The position numbers and the translations under genes were made by a program. Source: Helichrysum umbraculigerum (Eukaryota > Streptophyta > Magnoliopsida > Asterales > Asteraceae). From it: a stretch of DNA of 64,000 nt. Position 1 is the first letter of the stretch. Each line of letters begins with the position of its first letter. The DNA is taken from assembly GCA_949592205.1 (NCBI GenBank), contig CATIUR010000001.1, forward strand, positions 76,898,059-76,962,058, read 5' to 3'. Shown one piece after another: positions 46,541 to 57,063 of the stretch. Below the pieces are notes generated by a model. The model searched no databases. It had not been told where the DNA came from and was given only the letters and a program-made list of their open reading frames with translations.

Positions 46541-47005
46541 CATTAACCCTATATATTTGTAAATACACTACAGTTTTTTTTAGATATATTACTTAATTAT
46601 TGATCATGTAATGTAATTTTTTATTTTAATAGTGTTATTGGCTAATACGTTCAATACATAAAACTTGATATGGTTAATAAAGCAGAGAACATTACGGATA
46701 TGGTCAAGTCAACGATATAGTAAAAATGGTCAAGCTAGGATCCCTCGAAAACTCCTTATGATGGCTCTGGGGTATAGACAAGCCATTAACATAGCAACAC
46801 GTGTAATTCGCATTATATACACATATCTTTCATACTAACGAATAACAAGGCGATATATGTATGTTGAAGTTTGATCGTTTTTGTTGTCTGAAAAATCAAA
46901 ATGATTTTCATTTCTTTTTTCCCTATAACAAATATAAAGCATATAAGTGGAACTTTACTGTTAATTAATATAGAATTAGACATTATAGCTAGTTATTCAT
47001 ATACA

Positions 47006-47034
47006 CTAGAAATTTTGGCCCGTGCGATGCACGG
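47006..47034 (-). mobile_element. Helitron 3' end
   Basis: On the minus strand: hairpin CCGTGC-ATC-GCACGG, 10 bases, then CTAG (47006-47009), followed by T. This is the Helitron 3' terminus; the element would extend to the right. A matching TC 5' end was not located. Confidence 0.65.
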
Positions 47035-48995
47035 AGTTTGTTATTTATTTCTTGTAAATATTAATTAGATGACAAATGAAGTAATGAAAATCGTAACATA
47101 TTTACATTTAGCTAATTAGAATTAGATTTTTATTTATATTGTACAATTAAATTTTAACTTTTAGCTAATCGATATTCAAGTTTAATGACTTAATCATCGT
47201 CTATGTCTTGTAAGCGCGTTTGATAAACCTTTCAATAATTTGGGTTTCTGAAAACATAATCAATGATTATAAATTAAATCTTTTTGAAGAAAACCCACCT
47301 CATAGTGTACCAATTGCAAGGAGCATGAGTTAGTTTTTGAAATAGCTTTTACATATTCTTTGTATCCTACCTCTCCAACACTTATGCCTAACTATCTTCT
47401 ATATTGTCATGCATCTTAATATTGTATGCTTAATCTGAATAGTATTTATAACAAAGTAATACATAGAGATATATATTTTATTACATTTGAATGCACACAT
47501 ATAATAATAACGTTTAACATGTTTGTATCTATCAAACTAAAACTACATTGTTCTTAATACCTATAAACTATAGATGAAAAGTAATAATAAATTAAATAAT
47601 ATTCCAAAAATCAGAAGTTCATATACCCAAACCCGGTAAAAACAGTTCAAATCAGAATATAATCATCATATCATATCATATATACTTTATAAAAGAACTT
47701 CTCATATAGACGCCACCCATTCTTATCTAATTTACGAAAGAGAAATTACAATACGATGACTGTATGTTTTTTTGAACGGTAAAAATATATATTGTATAGA
47801 GGGACTATACTAAAAATATTACATGGATGATGACATAGTAGAAAGGTATAATTACAAACAAAGAAATTTGAAAGCAATACGTAATATGTAAATCCAAATT
47901 AAAATAACCATATATCTCATTCCACCATATGGAATTATGGATCAGTGAAGAAGCAAATGCCAATTGGAGCTAGAGAGCAAAATATTTGGAGATTCAAAAT
48001 GCCATATAGAGATCTCTTTGGGTGAATACATTCCTATGCATGAAACCTTGAACTTGCTACCGGTTATCCAACAAATATATGGGGAACTTCTGAATTCAAA
48101 CCAAAACCCATACGATGATTGTAGTAGCCTTCTTAAAATCTCAAAATCAAATACCCAATGTGAAATAGTAAGGAAAACGGATGCATCGATATAACCTAAT
48201 CTATAAATCCAGTAAAAACTCAACATGCAACTTATAATTGTTCTATTTTACCTGGAATGTTTGAACGTTGCTCGTAATACAATTAGAATATAATCGAAAT
48301 CGATTCATGTGAGTGTTGTGCGATTAAGCTATTTGTGTTTTGGGGATCGAAGCCCTACGACACCGCTTGATATTCACCATAATTTTCATATATGATGAGA
48401 AAGATACCCTAGGATTCGAGGAACTCCTTTCCATATTCATAACCTCTTAGCTAGGTTGTTCAACATGTTATAAATTGATTTGTATTTGGCATGGGGAATT
48501 GTATGGAAGTAGTTTAAATAGCTTTTAGAAAACTGATAGGTGATTAAGAGTTACAACTGACCTTTAGTTAATTACTTAATGAAGGAAAATGAAATGATAC
48601 AATGGACTTTAAGTTTAATTACTTCGTATCAAATTATATGTGGGATCAGTTTTTAAACGGGCCATGATAGTTTAATGTTTGGTAAAAAATTAAAGAAACT
48701 TGTTGTGTATTCCTTACTTATTACAACAACTATGGAGTAGTGAATGCCAAATTTAATGGCTATTACGATACGATACGATACTGAATGGAAAACTCAAGAG
48801 TTGAGAACTCAAGTTTATGAGGTGAGTTGCAAATCAATTGATTATTAGAGTTTCAAATCAATTAATTTTAATTATTATCACTTAATGAATGGCTATGCTC
48901 GTGAGTCGTGAGTTTTTTTTTCATTTGTAGGTGTTATTAGATGAAGATAAAATATGGCGAAAAGTTACATGGTCCATTAATCGTGACCATCATTT
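47035..48995. other. AT-rich interval, no recognised gene
   Basis: Probably Helitron body and other relics. A 76-aa frame at 47964-48194 (with an overlapping reverse frame) has no motif I can name. Stretches of ATCATATCATATCATATA occur near 47666. Confidence 0.35.
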
Positions 48996-49283
48996 ATGAT
49001 ACCATTAATTGTACCTATAAACTCGGTAATGGATCTTCTCAAGTTTGGAGCGAGTTGGGGATGCTGTCCAAAGAAGCGGAAAATTCTTCTATCCATCATA
49101 TATAGTATGTTATGGTGCATCTGGAAAGCGAGGAACGATTTGATTTTCAAAAACATCGTCAAGTCGTCTTTGGCAATTGTAGATGAAATCATCTCATCCT
49201 CGTTTTCATGGGTTAAAAATCGAAGCAAAAGATCATGTTCGGTGGTGAATTGGAATTGTTCTCCTTTTTCAATTTTATTATAA
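48996..49283 (+). pseudogene. LINE C-terminal fragment
   Basis: An open frame encodes LLKFGASWGCCPKKRKIL, MLWCIWKARNDLIFKNI and SSFSWVKNRSK. The WCIWKARNDLIF motif is the hallmark of the tail of plant non-LTR retrotransposon ORF2 proteins. Nothing upstream of it remains. It is a different copy, in the opposite orientation, from the fragment at 46050-46540. Confidence 0.75.
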
Positions 49284-51073
49284 TTGTAATAGGCGATAAT
49301 CATCTTGTACTCTTGCTTCTCTTAGTTACTTGCTAAGTTTGAAGCGTTTTCTACATATATATTATATTTGCTGTTTCCAAAAAAGAACTCAAGAGTTTTT
49401 CATAACTATTCAAATTTATGTCAAAACTCATATAAATTTTAGTATTAGAGATAATTTATGACACCATTAATTGTACCTAGAACTCAAAAATCATAGTATT
49501 GTAGATTGTGGGTGTTATTTAGGTTGCTACGTGTTATTAAGTTTTCTTAATCAATTTGTGTTTCTATGAACCCGATCGATATCTTGTTTGCGTAATCATG
49601 TTTATTATTTTATGTGTTATGTTTCCATGTTATATATGTGGAAGACTGGAACTCTGGAAGTGGTATTCTAATATGCAACATGCGTTTATTTCAAATGTAA
49701 TTCATCAATAATGATTGAAATGATCATGTTTTCAAGTAACAAAACAAACATATACATCATATATAGGAACTACTTCCAATTTTTGACTTTGAAATTTCAG
49801 ACTTAATTTACAGAAAGGCCACGTACAACTCCCCAACAAAGTATCATTAGAATAAGTGAGTCCACGTGTCGCCTCGTTATTCGTTAATTAGCTTGAAATC
49901 TGCGTCTAATATAAACGGAATTTAACATGTGTCACTTTGTTGATGGATAGTCTATATCCTGCAAAGACGCAAAACCCTCAAAAGGAGTTTCAAAGAGATT
50001 CATAACCATTTTTGCAAACATATCAAATTATGACCATACGGTGCAAAAAATGCCGTTGACTTGACCGTATCCGTTATTTTCTCTTTAGGTACGTTCTTAA
50101 ACGTTTTCTAGAAATTTAATTATAATATAAAGATTTAGTAAAACTTTCGTAATATTTGATCTTAACAAGTTTTTTATTGCCCTCGCGATGCGACGGGTTT
50201 TAAAAAATTGATATTTTTTACAAAAATATTTGAAACCTCAAATTTTGGTTCGGTTTTTTTAATTTTAATAGAAAAGTTATGAGCTAATACTCTTTTTTTA
50301 ATTGTAAATTACTAAAAAGTTTTAGAATACCAATGATATAATAATCTAGATCTAGATAATAATAATAACAATAAAAGTGAAACACTAATTGTAGTTACCC
50401 AAGTTAAATTTTATCGTAGCAAGAGTAATAACTATAAATTTAAATTTTTTTACTTTTTTACTATCGGTGTCTTTTTTTCTAACTTATACATATTACTATC
50501 GGAGTTAATTGAAATTTTCTTAAATATAGAAATGAAAACAAAAAATGTAACATAAAGTGGTGGTACAACATACTTATTGAATAATTTTTACCTTCGCCAT
50601 CATATCATCAAAAATATATATATGTAAGATATTATTTCTTTCGAAAACGTAAAACATACATTCTATAAGAGTTGAATAATTAATATCAAGAGATAATAAT
50701 CATGAAATATAGTTATTGTAATTGTGTGTGTATTAATTTCTTATTTCAAAAAATAAAAACGTAAGAATTCAATAATAAATATTAAGAGATAATAACCACA
50801 GAATATAATTATTGTAGCTAATAGTATCATAAAAAAATAATAGCAACTACGAGTTATATTCAAATAGTTGATATAAAGTTTAGATAGAATTTCAAAATAA
50901 TAGGAAAAACAATATCACACTAAAGGCTTAAACTTATATAACCCATAACAAATTTAAAGTTATCAAAGAGTTAATATTAATAATAGTTTGTTAATTAATA
51001 TTAAAGGATAAGAAATTAATATGCCATTAAAAATAAAATAGTTACTATTCATAAGTAGGGTAAATTTGATATT
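49284..51073. other. AT-rich interval without genes
   Basis: Apart from the right inverted arm and the degenerate Helitron hairpin, only AT-rich sequence with ATAATAACAATAA-type runs is seen. Confidence 0.4.
50171..50197 (-). mobile_element. Degenerate Helitron-type 3' hairpin
   Basis: CCCTCGC-GAT-GCGACGGG (50180-50197) is a bulged hairpin of the type next to Helitron 3' ends, but the expected CTRR is replaced by CTTG-like sequence. Relic only. Confidence 0.35.
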
Positions 51074-51125
51074 AGTAGTAATAGTAATAGTAATAGTAAT
51101 AGTAATAGTAATAGTAATAGTAATA
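51074..51125. repeat. (AGTAAT)n hexanucleotide microsatellite
   Basis: About eight perfect AGTAAT repeats. Confidence 0.9.
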
Positions 51126-51155
51126 TCACTTTAATCAATCTATCTATCCTCTATA

Positions 51156-52054
51156 ACATATACTTAAAGCATAATAGTTTGAGGCAATTCCGACCCTTAA
51201 TTAGTTTTTCTCATATTAATCCAACGATTAAGAATAATTTGATGATACTTACACTTAACCCCCTTTAAATCTAAATTAATTAATTAATATCTAATATAAT
51301 ATAATAATTATTTTAAAATTAATAAAACTGTAAATCATTAAGTAAATTTAGAAGGTATTAATTAAGTTAATAAATATGAATAAACTAAGTAAAGAAAACA
51401 TACTAAGGCTACAAAAAATCGGCCAATCTCAAAAAATTGGTCCTATATTTACGAATCCCAGGTCCGAATTTTTCTCTTAACCAACCATGTAACACAAATC
51501 TCATTTAAATATATTATCTTCTATATCTTTTAATATTTTCTTCCCTATTTGTTTTAATCTTCCTCCACTATATATATTCATCTCCTCCCAAATTTTATAC
51601 CATCTTTGCAACATATACTTAAAGCAGAATAGCTTGGGGCAATCCCGGCCATATATTGGGTTTTCCCATCTTAATCCAACGGTTAAGATTGATTTAATAA
51701 TACATACACTTAGCCCTTCAAATTTTAATAAATAAATAAATAATAAATAATAATAATAATATATTTTAGTTCAATAAAATCATTAATTATTAAATAAATT
51801 AAGAAGGTATAAATTAATTTAATAAATAATATGTTATGATAAGTAAAGAATAAGTTTTTTGTTCAAAAAATTTGTGCTAACACAAAAAAGTCGGCCTACA
51901 TTTATGATGGTTTTTTAATTTGATTAAAAATCAAATATTTTAATTTGAATAAAAAAATTATATTCTAATTTATCTAATATATAGTTTCCTATTTATTTAC
52001 ATCTTCCTCCACTATATATAGTCATCTTCTCCTAAATTTTTCACCATCTTTGCA
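51156..52054 (+). repeat. ~455-bp tandem duplication with Helitron-5'-like sequence
   Basis: Copy 1 (51156-51610) and copy 2 (51611-52054) each start ACATATACTTAAAGCA.AATAG and end CATCTTTGCA. They share AATCCAACG.TTAAGA, ACTTA.CCC.T and TCTTCCTCCACTATATATA. The ATACTTAAAGCA(G/T)AATAG start resembles plant Helitron 5' termini. The copies are clearly diverged. Confidence 0.65.
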
Positions 52055-52543
52055 TTCCTTCTACACCCATTCAATGAATCCCCATGATGGATCCTCTCCT
52101 ACTCATGTGGTCAATTGTAACAATGAAACTAAATGTTTGTTTACCATCAATCCTAATAGTTCGTCACGAACCTTTTGCTTCTTTATTTGTTGTTAAATTT
52201 TTAAATGACTTTTTGTTTGTAGATCAATCTCATACTTTTAAAAAACATGAACACCCTACTCATTTACAATGAAGTTCTTTTTTTGTAAGACTTTGTATTT
52301 CCTCAAATCTGTTGTTCCTTTTTTTAGGCGTTCCAGGTGCTTCATTTGATCCACAACAACGTCCAAATCTTCCAGAAGATAAATTAAAATTTTTAGTTAT
52401 TCTTAAAATTTATATAGATATAAGTTTACATTCATTCCTTATGTCCTCAGTTTAATATGTATAAATATATTCATATATAATTGAATTTAAAATACTTTTT
52501 TTTGTTAAGTTTATCATCTCATGACTTACACCCACGGAGCTGG
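52055..52543 (+). other. Short relic region between duplication and solo LTR
   Basis: After the second copy an ATG at 52074 opens a 40-aa frame (MNPHDGSSPTHVVNCNNET), then a separated phrase GVPGASFDPQQRPNLPED near 52330-52380. These may be exon scraps of a Helitron-borne gene. I do not recognise them. Confidence 0.25.
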
Positions 52544-53165
52544 TGTGACACCTGACAATTTAGGTCAATTATTAGGCCTAAACCGTGACGTAATTACATG
52601 TATTTAGTTTCGTGTTAGGCTAAATATTTGTAGCATTTTGTATATTTATATATACACGCACGTAATTAATTTTAATTACGCATAACATCCGGATGGAGTC
52701 CGACAGTGAATAAACACGGACGTTGGTGAAAAACATTTCTAAATAATGTGAATTTATTCAAACAAACATTATTTACTTTATATTATTACGATAATATATA
52801 AAACGTTATACTTATCGTATAAAACAAACCGTACGCGACGGAAATACGCGAAACCCGACAACACTTTTAACAACTTAAAATAAAGTATTTAAAATAATGC
52901 TTTCATTAAAAATATCACGATTTAATTATTAACGAAACATAACGAATAAAACGTTACGCGATTAAACAAATAACGAAACGAACGTGTAAACGAGCGCCAC
53001 GCGTAACGTAAACTTGGGGAACAAGAATTTGGTCAACCTCACATGGTGGGGCCCCTTTACCAGCCGGCCATGCCCCTCACTTGACCAAAACCCACTCCCT
53101 TTTTATTCATTCAAATACACAACCTCTTTTACACTTCACATCCCATACCCATTTCCTTCCACCTT

Positions 53166-53168
<3 letters not shown>

Positions 53169-53204
<36 letters not shown>
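53169..53204 (+). repeat. (TC)n microsatellite in the solo LTR
   Basis: About 18 TC repeats in a pyrimidine-rich, leader-like segment. Its place fits a transcription-start Y-patch. Confidence 0.9.
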
Positions 53205-53208
<4 letters not shown>

Positions 53209-54035
53209 ACCACGACCAGAGATCAGTTCCAGCAGCCCCCATCACCACCAAACATCCACCATACAACCACCATAGAGCCACCATCGGCCACCACTCGGAA
53301 AATCAAGAAAACGCGAGGAAAAGAGCTTTCGGTTTAGTTTCTTCGTCTCTCCCTCATTTTCTTTGTAAGACACTTTCTTCCACTTGTATTTTACTTGTAA
53401 CACATATATAACATGTTCTAGTGCTCACTCAACAATATTATGTCCAAATAATAAGTCGAAACACGTTTTTAAAACACGAAAGTATCACTGTATCTGCCGG
53501 ACTGAAACATCAACCAATTTCCGAAAAATGTTTCGACATGATAAATCAACTAAAAAAGATTAATCTTAGCTCTAAAATAAATTTTAAGAAGTTATTTTTC
53601 CAACAAAATTAGTCTCGTGACTTTTCGACTCCGTTTACTACCCGAAAATATTTTTCTCCGACGACGTGTCGAAACTGTTCCGGTGGACAGAAAACTTCAC
53701 CCGCTTCTCGAGCCTATATCTTGAGCTTTATGACTCAAAAACGTATGAGGCTTTTTCCTACGAACTATAAAATATGTTAACTACAAAAAGTTCTTCTATA
53801 GCGTTTCCTGAAAATACACGGATTTTGCTAGAAAAATTGATGTTCATGCTTGTGTCCGGATTGGTCGATTTTGGATCTTAGGGGACTTACCATTTTATTT
53901 GACCGACTTGTAGATGCCTAAAAATTCTGGAAAAATTACACAAAGTAGTTAAGACATAGGTTATGAACCGTGATTTTTCTCAAAATTTTACTCGGAATTT
54001 AATTTGGTGAAATCGAGCCTAGAAAACCCAGAAAC

Positions 54036-54240
54036 TGACCTGCGAGTTGACTTATTGACCTGTGAATTGAGACTTGCGAGTTGACTTTTTGACATGCGAA
54101 TTGAGACTTGCGAGTTGACTTTTTGACCTGCGAATTGAGATTTGCGAGTTGACGTTTTGACCTGCGAATTGAGACTTACGAGTTGACCCTTTGCCCTGCG
54201 AAACAAGACCTTTTGAGCTGACCTGCGAGTTGAATAAGCA
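54036..54240 (+). repeat. ~37-bp minisatellite in the solo LTR
   Basis: Five or six degenerate copies of CCTGCGAATTGAGACTTGCG + AGTTGACTTTTTGA. The CCTGCGAATTGAG word is also present in the leader array of Sirevirus element 1. Confidence 0.85.
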
Positions 54241-54995
54241 ATACGAATTTATTTCAATGGTCTGTTAGCAACCTAAGTCCATTAAACAAGAATCGAACCC
54301 GCGTAACAACAAATATGCTATATACGACACTACTTGAACACGCAAACACATATACTTTTATAAGTATACAACGAAACAAACATAATAATGATGTTTTCAG
54401 AAACTATTACATAACGTCACCAACGGGCCGTACACGTTTTCTAAACCAAACGACAAACAAACATTTGGACATTAACTAGTTGAGTGGACAACTAGCATAG
54501 ATAGTCTTGCGAGACATCTACTTACACAACCTTGTGCGTTTAGGATGCTAAAAGGTTACGGGTTTGGAGAACCTACCTATCGCTTTATAGCTTTCGGCTA
54601 CTCGTTTATTTATATAAACGCTTGCTAAACTCAGGTATAGCCCCACTTTTAACTGTTTTCGATTTATATTGGGGTGAGAATGCATGCTTTCTTTTCATTG
54701 TTTTATGAATACAAGTACATAAAACTATTAACTGTTGTTTATAACCAATGTGCTAGATTTAGGCACTAATAAGTTTCTTAAACATACTTCCAGATAAGTT
54801 TTGTATACACGAACTGAAAAACACTTAGACCGAGTGCATGTACAACTTATTGAGTACTAAAGGCCTCTCTACATTATTGTTCAATAATTACTGATTTATT
54901 ACTAGTGCATGATTAGACATTTGCTAGAGGCACCAACTTCCATGTTAAACTTTGAACTGTGAATACCTGATAATTATATACATTATATGGCATTC

Positions 54996-55100
54996 GTGCT
55001 ACTTCCGGGCATGTTGTGCTACTTCCGGGCACGTTGTGCTACTTCTGAAAAATATATGATAACTGTATGTACTACTTGGGCACTTGTGCTACTTTTGAAA
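54996..55100 (+). repeat. Short GTGCTACTTCCGGGCA repeats in the solo LTR
   Basis: The phrase GTGCTACTTCCGGGCA occurs twice, with further partial copies (GTGCTACTTCTGAAAA, GTGCTACTTTTGAAAA). Confidence 0.8.
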
Positions 55101-55833
55101 AACATACAATATTGTGTGAAACAATACAAACTTGAGAACTTATAGTAATTATTTTCAGTTACAATTATCATGACCTGGTGGTTTACGTTACAGATTTACA
55201 ACATACTTCATGATGTTGCTTGTAGGAGCGATAGTCACAAAACTTCACATCTTAACGCGTGATTTATAATTACTTCCGAAAAACTTGTGATTTATACTTC
55301 TGATTTTCACTGACAAAACCTATGAACTCACCAACAATTATGTTGACCCTTTTTAGCATTTATTCTCAGGTTCACAGCAGGAGTAGGATTACTTAAGGAT
55401 ATACTAGCTCGAGTCGCATGATTTACAAAGATCAGAGATTTTCTTGCATTACTATTTTGTAATATTAGCTATGTACTAGAATCTCTAGGCTTGGTTGCGA
55501 ACTCGCAAACTTATGTAAACATTTCGATATCAATGAATATTTTGAAATTTTTTTCAAACGTCTCATTTAGAGGTCGTTCAATGTAATCTTGGTGTAATGA
55601 TACTTGATTAGTCGCGCCCCGACCCAAATTGCTTCCGCTGTACGAATTTGGGGGTGCGACTGCTGGATATGACTTGAGAATCAGACAAACTATAACGGTT
55701 TACAAATGTGTTATAAGCTAATATGGCTTCTTCATCGGATGGGTCATGGGGTGGGGGTAGATTAATAGTTGTAGGCAATGGAGGAAGGAAAAGGGCTGCA
55801 TTATCATTATTATTATTTTTTATAATACTTTAT

Positions 55834-56367
55834 TGTTGGTACATCATTGTGTGTCTGTCAGTTGGTCTCAGTCTGTAATCGTGTCGGAATTGTAATTACG
55901 TATTGAATAGTTTTAGTTCTAATTTAATTACAATTTTTGTATGTCATGCGACACAAGCAATGTGTCGCAGAAGGATTCTATGCGACACAAGCATTGTGTC
56001 GCAGAAGCAATCTATGCGACACAAGGACTGTGTCGCATGAACATTCTATGCGACACAAAGCTTGTGTCGCATACAGTTTGGTCCAGACTATAAATAGAAG
56101 CTCGCCAGTTTCTGTTTGGTGGGCCAAAAACACAAAACACACACATATCACCACGAAAATCACAGAAGAAAAACTCTATTATTGTGTTATTTTGATCTTT
56201 GTGTGTCTAGTTCAAAGTGTTTGTAATCTTCCTTGTTGATTATATATAAACTCACACTTTGTGTTTTGGTCATTTACTTGTGAACATCTAGCATATCTTG
56301 TGTATTTAATTTCCGCTTCTATATACAAGTTCAAGCTACTCGATTTGGTCCGTATATGGAACCTACA
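55834..56367 (+). repeat. 5' LTR of element 2
   Basis: 534 bp, TGTTGGTACATC ... GGAACCTACA. TATAAATA at 56089-56096. Just upstream is a cluster of TGCGACACAAGC...TTGTGTCGCA palindromes (55945-56073). The start is inferred from the TGTTGG parallel with element 1, since the 3' LTR is not available. Confidence 0.75.
55945..56073 (+). repeat. Four tandem palindromes in the U3 of element 2
   Basis: Four units of ATGCGACACAAG.N.TGTGTCGCA spaced about 34 bp, each nearly self-complementary, end 16 bp before the TATA box. Clusters of palindromes upstream of the TATA box are a described property of Sirevirus LTRs. Confidence 0.85.
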
Positions 56368-56369
56368 AT

Positions 56370-56382
56370 TGGTATCAAAGCC
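56370..56382 (+). other. Primer binding site of element 2
   Basis: TGGTATCAAAGCC begins two bases after the LTR. It has one difference from the initiator Met tRNA complement. Confidence 0.85.
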
Positions 56383-56692
56383 GCATACTCTTGAGTTGCG
56401 GTTTCGAGTTAGTTTGGTGCTAGATTTTGGTCCAAAAACATTATTTTCATAATTTATATTTTTAAGTGTTCTTGGTGTTCTTGGTCAAAAGTGCTAGTTT
56501 AATCCATCTTGTTGCTTGATCTTCAAAGAAAAGTTGTTAGTCTAACTTTTTGGATTTGGTTGGTAAAAGTTGATGATTATTTTGCTTCCAAAGCTGGTTT
56601 TTCGTCTGCAGAAAAGTATGGGTTGTAGGTTATGATTTACTTTGAAAGTTGAAATTTTTGTGGGCTCAAAAACTGTCTGCACGTGCACTTTT

Positions 56693-56995
56693 GTGACACA
56701 AGGCTTGTGTCGTATCACTGTTCATACGACACACCAATACGACATTAACTTGTCTGCGACATATCGTGCGACATAACGTGCGACACCGTATACGACATAA
56801 GCCTACGCCACAATTATTTTGACCTTGACTGGTCTGCGACACACTTTGCGACATAACATACGACATAACAGTTGTGTCGCATTTTTGTCTTCTGTCTGAT
56901 TAACTTCAGCGACACAACACCTGTGTCGTATTGCTTCTCTGCGACATAACCACTGTGTCGTATTGATACTTTGCGACATAACACTGTGTCGCATA
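56693..56995 (+). repeat. TGCGACA / TGTGTCG word array in the leader of element 2
   Basis: More than a dozen TGCGACA, ACGACAT and TGTGTCGCA/TGTGTCGTA words are scattered in both orientations before gag, the same words as in the LTR palindromes. Confidence 0.8.
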
Positions 56996-57063
56996 ATTCC
57001 AGACTTAGACAAAAATCAGTTTGTTTGTTGTGTATTTTCTGATTTGTTTTGCAGATTTTCATC

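Larger units (their letters stand above)
46685..50080. mobile_element. Candidate TIR transposon with ~130-160-bp inverted arms
   Basis: ACGGATATGGTCAAGTCAAC (46694 on) is inverted at 50054-50074 (CGTTGACTTGACCGTATCCG). Further inward, AAAACTCCTTATG ... TATAGAC ... CACGTGT matches the inverted right side (about 49915-50000). The 3.4-kb interval contains a Helitron end and a LINE fragment, not a transposase. A MULE-type or composite element is possible. Confidence 0.45.
52544..55661 (+). mobile_element. Solo LTR (long Ty3/gypsy-type)
   Basis: TGTGACACCTGAC ... GGGGGTGCGACT, 3118 bp, flanked by GCTGG at 52539-52543 and 55662-55666. The last base pair is CT, not the canonical CA, presumably a point change. 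No internal domain. The downstream part has ACTCACCAAC and TGTTGACCC, then a conserved-looking end with GCGCCCCGACCC. The leader contains a (CT)n tract and open frames that are low-complexity only. A very long LTR points to a chromovirus of Tekay type, by inference. Confidence 0.88.

Noticed and set aside
47964..48194. Candidate small gene (76 aa)
   Set aside because: An equally long frame exists on the other strand, no motif is recognised and the area is transposon debris.
53014..53337. 107-aa frame in the solo LTR
   Set aside because: Driven by the (TC)n tract (alternating Ser/Leu) and low-complexity Pro/Thr/His; part of an LTR leader.
55945..56073. Spaced palindromes as a CRISPR array
   Set aside because: The intervals are near-identical, not unique spacers, and the cluster sits directly before an LTR TATA box.
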